The notes under the pieces are model-generated. The model did no database searches. It had not been told where the DNA came from and worked only from the letters and a program-made list of their open reading frames with translations. Positions 5,463-13,025 of a stretch of DNA of 14,178 nt are shown here, piece after piece. Position 1 is the stretch's first letter. Every line of letters starts with the position of its first letter. A program made the position numbers and the translations under genes. The DNA is taken from positions 3,625-17,802 of the forward strand of contig DYPM01000012.1 in the NCBI GenBank assembly GCA_020719895.1, in the 5' to 3' direction. This DNA is from Sulfurovum sp. (lineage in GTDB: Bacteria > Campylobacterota > Campylobacteria > Campylobacterales > Sulfurovaceae).

Positions 5463-7280
5463 TTAATTCGAAACCGCTTGTGTTTGCTTATGCGTTTGTC
5501 CGTTTTGATCTACAGAGATCATACGATTTTTGGGAATCATAAAGGAAGTTTTGGCAACACCTCTAACAGACTCTTGAATCATCTGATCATAAAGATAAAT
5601 ATCGTGCATAAAGTAGTCAATACCGTGTTTTTGCACTACCGTAAAGTAGAGAATATGCATTGGTATGGAGTTTTTAAACTTAATAGTGCTTGGTGTGTTG
5701 CTTTGAAATATTTTATCAAGTTGGTTTTTGGAGTAAGAAGAGGGACTGTATGGAAGAAGTTGTTTCATCAGTTCAAACTGCTTTTGTACGCGCATACATC
5801 CAGAGCTGTAGACACGATAGCGATGATTAAAGAGTTCTTTATTGTCTGTATCGTGTAGATAGACCAAATGAGGATTTGGAAACATAAACTTCACTTTACC
5901 CAAAGCGTTCTCTTCTCCTGGCATTTGCACGAAGCGATAAGGCACTGTCTTGTTTGGGCTGTCGTATTTGGAGAGCATGGCGTAGTTTACTTCTATCTCT
6001 TTGTTTCCTTGATACACTTTGATGTGATGTTCATGGAGATAGTTTGGCTCTGTTTTGAGTACGGGAATAAGGTCTTTGACAATAAGATTATTAGGAACTG
6101 TCCACGTAGGATTGAGTGTCATAAACTCCATCTCGTCCTTAAAGAGTGGCGTTGGACGATCAAGCCGTCCTACAACCAGCTTCGACTCAAGTCGCTCTTT
6201 GCCACCTCTATAGTAGTGAAGTGTAAATTCAGGAACATTCGCTTCGATACGATCTGCTTCAAATCTTGAAGGATAGAGTTTCATTTTGTCAAGATTTGTA
6301 ATGATTTGATTGATATAGAGGTAATTTGGCTGATTGAGATAGTAAAGTGTGATATTGTCGATACCATTCTCTTTGTTGATATTGTGTGAGTCTTGAAATC
6401 GTTCGACCGCTTTTAGCAATGCAGCATCATAAACGCCATCAAGTGGTGCATTTTTGGGATACTCTCCTGTGATTTGGAGGCGTTTTTTGATTTTAAGTAC
6501 CACTTCACTTACGACATCTGTAGGCTGAGGTAGACGATATGGAATTTGTGGAAATGCTTCCATTTTGCGATATTTTTGGAGTAAAACCACTAATGATCTA
6601 TAACGCTCTTTGAGTGGAAGAAGATCATTAAATGATGCTTTGATACTGTCACTTTGAATCGCTTGATATAGAGTAGCAGAATCAATCATCGGCTTTGTCG
6701 TCATCTCCCAGTGTGCATTAACGCCTTCACTTCTTTTGAGTCCTCTGATTTTATTTTGCACCACTCCCCAATCAATATCACCACGCCAAACAAAATCACT
6801 CAATCGCACAAAGCTATTGGTCAACAAAAGGTCAATCGCTCCTTGATAAGCATCATAAAACTCTTTTGGCACTGCACCACTGTCAAGCTCAAAATAGAGT
6901 CCTTTGATCATAGAGAGGTCAAAAGATTTGTTTTTGTAGTTGTAAAGAGGATTTTCAAGAGCGTTCATAAGTTCCAAACGACGCCGTGTGTCTTTTGGTT
7001 CTACCCAAAATGGTGCGTAGCCTGATTGTTGATAGAGTGAACTAACGATGGATTTATAGGCACTCTCATTTTGAGCATTGAGTAGCATCTGAATGTGTGG
7101 TGCAATGGGTGATTGTACAATTGGCACTTGTGTTGGCGACTCCTCTTGCGGTGAAGAGGTGTCAGGAAGAGAGTATTGTTGTTTTTCCTCCATAGTTTCA
7201 AATAGCTCTAAAAGATTTTTTGCGTAAGACGCATTTAAGCCGACGACGAGGATCAAAAAAAGTGTTTTGAAAAGGTTCAT
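5463..7280 (-). CDS. L,D-transpeptidase, YcbB/LdtD-like (peptidoglycan cross-linking)
   Basis: This enzyme family forms or edits 3-3 cross-links or attaches proteins to peptidoglycan in the periplasm, using a catalytic cysteine. The 605-residue product begins with a signal peptide (hydrophobic residues 6-16, likely cut after SYA at 18-20). A scaffold region follows, then a putative peptidoglycan-binding segment at roughly 255-320 (DGVYDAALLKAVERFQ). The YkuD catalytic domain lies at about 350-520. The active-site pattern is visible: H476 in YLHDT, H486, then SSGCMR with C495 as nucleophile. The layout and size match E. coli YcbB (LdtD). The ATG directly abuts the thyX stop (TAAATG), so it is translationally coupled to thyX although the functions differ. 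A strong stem-loop lies just past its stop. Confidence 0.9.
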   Translation of the reverse strand: MNLFKTLFLILVVGLNASYAKNLLELFETMEEKQQYSLPDTSSPQEESPTQVPIVQSPIAPHIQMLLNAQNESAYKSIVSSLYQQSGYAPFWVEPKDTRRRLELMNALENPLYNYKNKSFDLSMIKGLYFELDSGAVPKEFYDAYQGAIDLLLTNSFVRLSDFVWRGDIDWGVVQNKIRGLKRSEGVNAHWEMTTKPMIDSATLYQAIQSDSIKASFNDLLPLKERYRSLVVLLQKYRKMEAFPQIPYRLPQPTDVVSEVVLKIKKRLQITGEYPKNAPLDGVYDAALLKAVERFQDSHNINKENGIDNITLYYLNQPNYLYINQIITNLDKMKLYPSRFEADRIEANVPEFTLHYYRGGKERLESKLVVGRLDRPTPLFKDEMEFMTLNPTWTVPNNLIVKDLIPVLKTEPNYLHEHHIKVYQGNKEIEVNYAMLSKYDSPNKTVPYRFVQMPGEENALGKVKFMFPNPHLVYLHDTDNKELFNHRYRVYSSGCMRVQKQFELMKQLLPYSPSSYSKNQLDKIFQSNTPSTIKFKNSIPMHILYFTVVQKHGIDYFMHDIYLYDQMIQESVRGVAKTSFMIPKNRMISVDQNGQTHKQTQAVSN

Positions 7281-8108
7281 TTATTTCTCTTTGTAGTGTT
7301 TATCGATAAGTTGAAGGTATTTGAGCGGGGTTGCATCTTTCATCGCTTGAGCAAGCCACCGTATTTGAAACCATGCAGCACCAGAGTCTCGTAATTCAAA
7401 GTAGTTTTTGAGACTTCGAATATTGAAACTCACCACCATATCTACTTTCCAGTTATCAGTGACAATATGTTTGAATGCATCTCCTACATTGCGTTTCTTT
7501 TTGCCTTTTTGGAGTGCTTCGTAGAGTTCTTGCGGATTGTTCTCGTGTTGTTTTAGAAGTGACAAAGAAGAAGGTGCGATACTGTATGAAAAAAACTCCT
7601 CATCTCTATACTGATAGAGTAATTTCTGATAAATCGCACGAATCTCTATCTCAAGATAGGCACTATCGACAATCACAAAAAGATCAAGTTCAAACATCTT
7701 CTCCAAAAAAAATTCAAACGCTTTTTCGCTCTGAAGTGACGCTACAAAAGCATTAATCACCGATGACATTGTGTAGCGTGTACTTCGTACTGAAATTGCC
7801 TGAATTCTATGGCGAGCGTGTTCTTGTAATACGCCACGACTTGTACCGCGTATGAGATAGCTAAGTGTGGCGTGCTCCATAATAGAGTAATGGTGGCGAA
7901 CCCAAGCAAGACTCATTAGAAGTTCTGAATGTTCTATGGCATTGATTGCTTCAATATCAAGAGACGCCATCGCCTCTTTCACTGAAGCATTTTCGGAGAG
8001 ATCAAAACTATCATAACACGTACGTGCCGCAATCTCTGCTACTCCAATACCTGAGGCGTGAAGAAGTGTAACAATCGGCTTTTGGTAATTAAAACTATAC
8101 ATTTGCAT
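7281..8108 (-). CDS. thyX: Flavin-dependent thymidylate synthase ThyX
   Basis: ThyX makes dTMP from dUMP using methylenetetrahydrofolate and FAD/NADPH, replacing ThyA in many Campylobacterota. The 275-residue product carries the diagnostic R-H-R-x7-S motif: R99-H100-R101 followed by S109 (EHARHRIQAISVRSTRY). Upstream is the RHHYSIMEH segment at 71-79, typical of the family. Length is within the normal range for the longer ThyX proteins. No ribosome site is evident, and the ATG at 8108 or the one two codons later (8102) could serve as start. It is the first gene of a two-gene unit with the L,D-transpeptidase gene and is divergent from dgt across 188 bases. The dNTP-pool link to dgt is suggestive of shared control, which is inference. 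Confidence 0.95.
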   Translation of the reverse strand: MQMYSFNYQKPIVTLLHASGIGVAEIAARTCYDSFDLSENASVKEAMASLDIEAINAIEHSELLMSLAWVRHHYSIMEHATLSYLIRGTSRGVLQEHARHRIQAISVRSTRYTMSSVINAFVASLQSEKAFEFFLEKMFELDLFVIVDSAYLEIEIRAIYQKLLYQYRDEEFFSYSIAPSSLSLLKQHENNPQELYEALQKGKKKRNVGDAFKHIVTDNWKVDMVVSFNIRSLKNYFELRDSGAAWFQIRWLAQAMKDATPLKYLQLIDKHYKEK

Positions 8109-8148
8109 GAAATTTATTTACAACTTTATTTAGAAAATAGGATTAAGG

Positions 8149-8154
8149 TATAAT
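8149..8154 (+). promoter_or_regulatory. Perfect TATAAT -10 box (distal promoter)
   Basis: TATAAT follows an AT-rich stretch (8109-8146). Transcription from it would begin near 8161, exactly where the structured region 8161-8244 begins. No convincing -35 is seen. It could drive a long structured leader of dgt or a separate small RNA. Confidence 0.5.
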
Positions 8155-8160
8155 TGAAAC

Positions 8161-8246
8161 CCCTAATTAGACACAAGCTCTGCAAGAGCGACCAGTCGCG
8201 AGAGCTGTCTGCTGAAGACCTAATTTTTGGCTTTGCCAAAAATTTG
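8161..8246 (+). other. Highly structured intergenic segment (candidate leader RNA or small RNA)
   Basis: A long interrupted palindrome pairs AGAC (8169-8172) with GTCT (8207-8210), AGCTCT (8176-8181) with AGAGCT (8201-8206), and GCGA (8088+100, i.e. 8188-8191) with TCGC (8196-8199). A second stem-loop pairs AATTTTTGGC (8222-8231) with GCCAAAAATT (8235-8244) around TTT, a 10-bp perfect stem. Pieces also recur near rimO and prfA: AGCTCTGCAAGA (8176-8187) occurs on the minus strand upstream of rimO, and AAGACC-TAATTTT (8215-8227) resembles 14139-14153. No known riboswitch class was recognised. A degenerate dispersed repeat is the main alternative. Confidence 0.5.
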
Positions 8247-8262
8247 AGAATTATTCAGATAT

Positions 8263-8268
8263 TATAAT
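8263..8268 (+). promoter_or_regulatory. TATAAT -10 box proximal to dgt
   Basis: A perfect TATAAT lies 28 bases before the dgt ATG, giving a leader of roughly 20 bases with an AAAGG ribosome site at 8286-8290. It sits inside an imperfect dyad, AGATAT (8258-8263) and ATATCT (8269-8274), which could be an operator or simply AT-rich sequence. Confidence 0.55.
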
Positions 8269-8296
8269 TATATCTAACTTCCTCCAAAGGCAACCT

Positions 8297-9400
8297 ATGA
8301 AGCCATCTCATCGTTTTTTTGCATTTGAAGAGGATTTTCGAGATCCTTACTCTCGTGATAGAGATCGCATTATTCATTGTGGTTCATTTCGACGACTTGA
8401 GTACAAAACACAAGTGTTTCTCAATCACGAAGGAGACTATTTTCGTACGCGTTTGACGCACTCATTGGAGGTGAGCCAAATCGCACGAACACTCTCGAGA
8501 ATGTTGGGACTCAATGAAACACTCTCTGAAGCAATCGCACTCTCTCATGATATAGGTCACACGCCGTTTGGTCATGTAGGCGGTGATGAGTTGGACAAAC
8601 TCTTGAGAACTGATGGCAGTAATTTTGGGTTTGATCACAACTTTCAATCATTTAGAGTTCTTACCAAATTGGAAAAACGTTACAAATCATTTGATGGTCT
8701 CAATCTCACCTTTGCTACACTTGAAGGTGTTCTTAAGCATTCGTTTCCTTATCATAAACCTTTTGTGGAGAGTTTGGATGAGATTTTCAAACTCGACAAA
8801 CACCCTTCGCTTGAAGCGATGATTGTTGATCATGCTGATGAGATCGCTTACACTTCGCACGATATTGATGATGGCGTCAAATATGGATTGATTGGATTTG
8901 AACTATTAAACCACAATCCACTCTGCCAAAGAGTCGATGCAGTGGTACAAACCGAAGGAATCAAACGCGATGAGCCACTCTATCGTCACCGTTTTGTAGC
9001 AGGACTGATTAAGTTATTGGTGGAGGATTTTATCGCACACTCCAAAACCACCGTCAAAGCAGTACGACAAGATACGCCTATTGTTGCAACGCTTGATGCT
9101 TCTGTGCCACTTCCTGTAGGTTTCTCTACAGAAATTGCCACAGAACTAAAGATGCTCAAAAAGGTATTGTTCCAAAAACTCTACCGACACGAACAAATCT
9201 CACGCAAAATGTACGCGGGCAAACAGTGTATCGGCGGATTATATCGAGCTTTTTGTGATGATATTGATCTGCTTCCATTGCCACAAAAAGAGCTTTTAGA
9301 GAGAATCAATAAAAAACGTGTGGTGGCAGATTACATCTCCACAATGACAGATCGCTATGCGATGAAAACCTATCACGAACTCTACGGCTATATGTTGTAA
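8297..9400 (+). CDS. dgt: Deoxyguanosinetriphosphate triphosphohydrolase-like protein (HD domain)
   Basis: dGTPase-family enzymes hydrolyse dGTP (or other dNTPs) to the nucleoside plus tripolyphosphate and tune the dNTP pool in the cytoplasm. The 367-residue product has the HD-superfamily metal site: H55 (RLTHSLEV), H84-D85 (LSHDIGHTPFGH, also H88 and H93), and D181 (ADEIAY). The N-terminal block DRDRIIHCGSFRRLEYKTQVF is characteristic of the shorter dGTPase-like subfamily, whose members are about 370-450 residues and may prefer dNTPs other than dGTP. AAAGG six bases upstream supports the start. It is divergent from thyX and ends six bases from the convergent CPBP gene, with no obvious terminator between them. 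Confidence 0.92.
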   Translation: MKPSHRFFAFEEDFRDPYSRDRDRIIHCGSFRRLEYKTQVFLNHEGDYFRTRLTHSLEVSQIARTLSRMLGLNETLSEAIALSHDIGHTPFGHVGGDELDKLLRTDGSNFGFDHNFQSFRVLTKLEKRYKSFDGLNLTFATLEGVLKHSFPYHKPFVESLDEIFKLDKHPSLEAMIVDHADEIAYTSHDIDDGVKYGLIGFELLNHNPLCQRVDAVVQTEGIKRDEPLYRHRFVAGLIKLLVEDFIAHSKTTVKAVRQDTPIVATLDASVPLPVGFSTEIATELKMLKKVLFQKLYRHEQISRKMYAGKQCIGGLYRAFCDDIDLLPLPQKELLERINKKRVVADYISTMTDRYAMKTYHELYGYML

Positions 9401-9406
9401 TGTCAA

Positions 9407-10249
9407 TCAAAAAAAGATCTTAGGAAGACCTTTGCCTTGCAAAATTCCTGCAATATCAAGCGTAAAAGCAACAGAGATATGTAGTCCAATCCCTCCAAGT
9501 ATCGAGCCAGAACGAAGTGCTACCAATCCCAAAAAAATACCAAAAACAATAGAACTCAGTGCTTCAGGCCACAACTTCGGAAGATGAACCGCCATATATG
9601 GCATTAACATCACCGCAATTGAGAGACCTCCCAATGGAAGTCGCAAACCAAAAAGTAAAAATCCACGAAAAAAGAACTCTGTAGAGACAAGTAGTGTCAC
9701 ATAAAGCATTTCCCACACCACAAAATCAAACCAACTTCGTGATGCTTGATGGTAAAAAGGATAAAAATCTGCAAAACTTTGACTATTGATGCTTAGTATA
9801 TACATAGAGATCATCAACACCAACATCGAAACAATATAAAGCTTTTTGTGTTTAAATGTATCTCCGATTTGCCAACCATATTGATTGAGAGGTTCGCGAA
9901 ATACAAACTTTACCGTAAGCATAGGAATAATAAGCAAAAAGAACGCCAACACAAAAATGCCATAAAAGTGTTCAAAAAGTTCTTTGTAATGGTGATTGAT
10001 GATTGCATTGAACCATTTACCCGATGGAATAGAAAATATTTTTTCAAGTTGCAATACAGCATCATAAAGTAAGGCATGACTTGAGAGATAATGAATCGCA
10101 AATAAACACACAGTTGCCACAACAATAGTAATCCACGCACGTCTGCGATAGAAGTTTATTTTGTCTTTGCGAGTTGCATAAAGCATATCCGCATCTTGAT
10201 TGGCACGAAGAATAGGCTCGTAAAAGAGTGAATGTAGAAATTGAAACAT
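9407..10249 (-). CDS. CPBP-family intramembrane protein (putative CAAX protease-like)
   Basis: A 280-residue integral membrane protein with hydrophobic segments at about 38-57, 95-115, 137-153, 180-200, 208-221 and 232-268. The C-terminal part carries the CPBP (Abi) pattern: E191-F-F-F-R195-G, then H222, E229 and H257 as likely active-site residues. Motif 1 is normally EExxxR; here the first glutamate is replaced by threonine (T190-E191). Family members are membrane glutamic-type proteases or scaffolds in envelope maturation, bacteriocin self-immunity or regulation; substrate unknown here. The ATG at 10249 is chosen because AAGG precedes it and it begins the well-formed protein. A frame open back to 10441 would overlap the lipoprotein gene and its promoter. 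It follows that lipoprotein and the beta-propeller gene. Confidence 0.82.
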   Translation of the reverse strand: MFQFLHSLFYEPILRANQDADMLYATRKDKINFYRRRAWITIVVATVCLFAIHYLSSHALLYDAVLQLEKIFSIPSGKWFNAIINHHYKELFEHFYGIFVLAFFLLIIPMLTVKFVFREPLNQYGWQIGDTFKHKKLYIVSMLVLMISMYILSINSQSFADFYPFYHQASRSWFDFVVWEMLYVTLLVSTEFFFRGFLLFGLRLPLGGLSIAVMLMPYMAVHLPKLWPEALSSIVFGIFLGLVALRSGSILGGIGLHISVAFTLDIAGILQGKGLPKIFF

Positions 10250-10286
10250 AAGAAATCCGCCTTTATTTAAGTGTGATGCGGGCGGA

Positions 10287-10292
10287 ATTATA
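10287..10292 (-). promoter_or_regulatory. Extended -10 promoter (TGCTATAAT) for the CPBP gene
   Basis: On the minus strand TGC-TATAAT lies 37 bases before the CPBP start codon, so transcription would begin near 10280. TCCGCC directly after the -10 (plus-strand GGCGGA, 10281-10286) is repeated inverted at the CPBP ribosome site (plus-strand TCCGCC, 10256-10261). The CPBP gene can therefore be transcribed separately from the lipoprotein gene. Confidence 0.5.
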
Positions 10293-10307
10293 GCATTTGA
10301 CGATACG

Positions 10308-10457
10308 TTAAAGCTGTGGCAAAGCAGGTGGGATTTTGGCACTGTCGTTGATATCAGGCACAGATGGAACACTAATAACATTTTGGACATCTTTTTTGTC
10401 GTTGCTACAGGCGGTGATGGCAAGTAGCAATAATATTGCAATCATAATATTTCGCAT
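10308..10457 (-). CDS. Small predicted lipoprotein, 49 residues
   Basis: This short gene starts at ATG 10457 and stops at TAA 10308-10310. It encodes MRN, a hydrophobic stretch (IMIAILLLLA), and then the lipobox I-T-A-C, with the modified cysteine at residue 17. The mature part is only 33 residues: charged (SNDKKD), then rich in P, V, S and I, ending PPALPQL. An AAGGA ribosome site (plus-strand 10463-10467) lies five bases before the ATG, and the gene starts 17 bases after the beta-propeller stop, so the two are probably co-transcribed. The lipobox and ribosome site argue strongly that it is real. Function is unknown; it would be anchored to the inner or outer membrane, facing the periplasm. 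Confidence 0.75.
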   Translation of the reverse strand: MRNIMIAILLLLAITACSNDKKDVQNVISVPSVPDINDSAKIPPALPQL

Positions 10458-10474
10458 CTTTTTCCTTTTGGTTT

Positions 10475-12955
10475 TTACTTTTCAAATACGGACGTATAGA
10501 GAAGGTCGCCCGCAAAAAAGGTGACATAAGAGTTTTTATTCCAATCATACACGACTGCTCGCCCATAAGGAGAAGCATTGATGGTTGCATTGATTTCAAT
10601 GAGCGGTTTTGTAGTGTTGTTTTCTACTGCGTAAAGAGCGAGCGAACTTACACCGTTGGCAACATACGGCACACCAAATATAGTGTCGTTTGGTCTATAT
10701 ACAAACGCTTTTGGATCATATCCAATTGTGCTGTAGCTATCTTTTGGAAGTGTGATTGTTGTTTCTACTTTTGGATTTGTGTAGATTGGATTGATATTAA
10801 ATAGTACGATTTTTACACCAAGCGTTGCACCTGTATCGTCTGCATCTCGACCGATTCCAAGCAGTAAATCCGCACCAATAGGATGTAAATAGTCTGAATA
10901 ACCGTCTATTTTTAACTCTCCTGTTTTGTATGGGCTTGTTGGATCAGATAGATTTAGCACATAGAGTGGATCTGTTTGTTTGAATGTGACGACATATCCT
11001 CTTTCGCCTACAAATCGCACACCATAAATTGTCTCATCTTTTTCTCCGAGGCTTTCGAGTGTTCCTTTGACATCAAGACTTTCGCCATCTTGTTGAAGCG
11101 TATAAAGGCTGTTTTTTGTTCCAGCACCACTCCACGAAAACCCTTGCGTAGAGGCGATGCGAAGCGTATTGTTATATTCATCCATCGCGTATTGATTGAG
11201 AAGTCGTCCCCACACTTTGCCTGTCGCTTGATAGCTTAAATTGGCATCTAATGCAAATTTATAGAGTGTCGAACGCTGTTGATAATAAGATCCAAAAGTG
11301 TAATAAAACGGATAGTTTTCGTTTACAAGATAGAGTGCATTGGTGGAGGCGTAGAGATGATTTGCCTCGCCGATATAAGCGTTGCTTTTGAGATAATCGC
11401 CATTTGAAATATCAAACGCACTCAAAGCAGTGATAGCAGTAGACTCTTTTTGGTTGGCAGAAGCATAAAGAGTGGTGTGATCAATAAAAGTGTGATTGCC
11501 TTCATTGTCGTATCGCCGAGGCAACAGTGTAGTAAAAGTGATAGTTGGATTGTCATAATCATAATAGTAATACGCCTCTTCCTCGCTAAAAATCCCCGAA
11601 CACTCTGTTTGTGAATCTTCAGTCTGTGAATCTTTTATCGTAAATTCAAGAGGTTTGTTTTCGTTCGTATTGGCATATATTGGTTTGATAGAGTCGTTTT
11701 GATTTTTGCACTTCGCAGAAGGCTCTACTTTGATTTTTGGATAGTCAATCTTGTAATTAGGAGAAAAACGGCTTACGGTGTAGAGAATACCATCATGAAG
11801 TCTACTTGTAAAAAGTGAGCCATCGATGGTATGTTCGGCGATTTTCAAAGGAGTCTCATTGTCTGAAACATCATAAAAAGTGATTGTAAATTGTGGAGAG
11901 GCGGGATTGATATAAGAAGATTTGACGCCACTATCTTCTGCTATTTGATTTGTCATTATTGTATACATAGAGTCATTTTGTGAAAGAACTACCAAACGTT
12001 GATTTAAAAGATAAAAACTATCAATGATGCGATTGTCGTCTATTTTGATGGTGGCGATAGGTTCGTTACTTCTTTGAGCCAATCGTTCAAAAGTGTAGAC
12101 TGCTATTGTTTTTTTATCTGACAAAAGATGATAGAGCGTAGTGTTGTTGTCATTTTTGAGAATATCTGATTCGTCTACGCCTTCGACTTGAATATTGGTT
12201 TGAGAAGCATTGGTATTTGTGGCAGTAGCATAAACCTCTTGCATACTTTTAGTATCATCTACAACTCCTGTTTGAAGTGTATAGTAGAGCATCGGTTTTG
12301 ATGAGGCTGCGATACGTGATTTAATCTCTTTTTGCATCTCTTTATCGGAGGCAAATGTACTAAGCGTCGAACTTTTTTCTACTAAAGAGATACTCTGTTT
12401 GGTTGGAGATTTGACCCAAAATCCTTCACCACTTACAATATCATTGGTTGGTGTGTACGATATATTTTTGATAGAAGAGTCATAAAATTCCCATTGTGAT
12501 TGCAGATTGTATTTCCAGAGTGTCATTCCCTCAAAAATCTTAGGCGATACAACCATATTTACAGGTAAAGAGACAAGATTCCACCCCTCTTCAAGCAAAA
12601 TCGTATCGCGGTTTCCACTCATATCGACATCTTTTGGTTTGGTTTCGGGCAGAACAAGACTCCACGCCTCGCTACTATAAACCCAAATTCCTTGCCACGC
12701 CTTGAGTGAAGTAATTTTTTCTATATTTTGCTGTTGCATTTTATAAGCAATAAGTTTATCTATAGAGTAGCCTTGCCACTGTTGTGTTGTGGCATCAAAA
12801 CTCCAAACTTGTATTACTTTATCTGCTGGAAAAATGGACATTGTATTGATACCAACACCACTTCCGATCATTTGCCAACCTTTTTTGACTATCAGAGTTG
12901 TATCTGCAATCGCAAAAACCATCACACCAAAAAAGAAAAAAAGCAACCGTTTCAT
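10475..12955 (-). CDS. Secreted beta-propeller domain protein with duplicated N-terminal module
   Basis: An 826-residue exported protein. A signal peptide ends at AIA (15-17). Two related modules follow: residues about 21-102 and 119-195, each beginning with a GW motif (KKGWQMIG, EEGWNLVS), having a central W-x-(F/Y) strand (VWSFDATTQQW, LWKYNLQSQW) and closing with W/F-W-V (GIWVYS, GFWVKS). A linker leads to the segment TNIQVEGVDESDILK (253-267), the hallmark opening of the beta-propeller family PF09826. The rest, to 826, contains repeated V/L-Y-x-strand blades. The family's function is not established; binding or a structural envelope role is likely. AAGGAG seven bases upstream supports the start. 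The lipoprotein gene follows 17 bases after its stop. Confidence 0.8.
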   Translation of the reverse strand: MKRLLFFFFGVMVFAIADTTLIVKKGWQMIGSGVGINTMSIFPADKVIQVWSFDATTQQWQGYSIDKLIAYKMQQQNIEKITSLKAWQGIWVYSSEAWSLVLPETKPKDVDMSGNRDTILLEEGWNLVSLPVNMVVSPKIFEGMTLWKYNLQSQWEFYDSSIKNISYTPTNDIVSGEGFWVKSPTKQSISLVEKSSTLSTFASDKEMQKEIKSRIAASSKPMLYYTLQTGVVDDTKSMQEVYATATNTNASQTNIQVEGVDESDILKNDNNTTLYHLLSDKKTIAVYTFERLAQRSNEPIATIKIDDNRIIDSFYLLNQRLVVLSQNDSMYTIMTNQIAEDSGVKSSYINPASPQFTITFYDVSDNETPLKIAEHTIDGSLFTSRLHDGILYTVSRFSPNYKIDYPKIKVEPSAKCKNQNDSIKPIYANTNENKPLEFTIKDSQTEDSQTECSGIFSEEEAYYYYDYDNPTITFTTLLPRRYDNEGNHTFIDHTTLYASANQKESTAITALSAFDISNGDYLKSNAYIGEANHLYASTNALYLVNENYPFYYTFGSYYQQRSTLYKFALDANLSYQATGKVWGRLLNQYAMDEYNNTLRIASTQGFSWSGAGTKNSLYTLQQDGESLDVKGTLESLGEKDETIYGVRFVGERGYVVTFKQTDPLYVLNLSDPTSPYKTGELKIDGYSDYLHPIGADLLLGIGRDADDTGATLGVKIVLFNINPIYTNPKVETTITLPKDSYSTIGYDPKAFVYRPNDTIFGVPYVANGVSSLALYAVENNTTKPLIEINATINASPYGRAVVYDWNKNSYVTFFAGDLLYTSVFEK

Positions 12956-12985
12956 ACACTACTCCTTCAAAATGTAATAGAAAAT

Positions 12986-12996
12986 ATTCTATCATA
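12986..12996 (-). promoter_or_regulatory. Likely promoter -10 region for the beta-propeller gene
   Basis: The minus strand reads TATGATAGAAT, offering TATGAT or TAGAAT as -10, preceded by a T run (ATTTTTTGC) about 10 bases further upstream. TAGAA (12978-12982) and TTCTA (12987-12991) form a short dyad across it. It separates this unit from prfA, whose stop is at 13026. Confidence 0.4.
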
Positions 12997-13025
12997 AATG
13001 GCAAAAAATGTGCAATTTCAGTAGA

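Noticed and set aside
5478..6269. Two plus-strand frames (126 and 133 residues) opposite the L,D-transpeptidase gene
   Set aside because: They are shadows of a gene with clear catalytic motifs, show random-looking composition rich in H, F and C, and have no initiation signals.
10250..10441. Longer CPBP protein start at 10441 (344 residues)
   Set aside because: The added 64 residues have no membrane or family character, overlap the lipoprotein gene in another frame and include the local promoter. ATG 10249 has a ribosome site.
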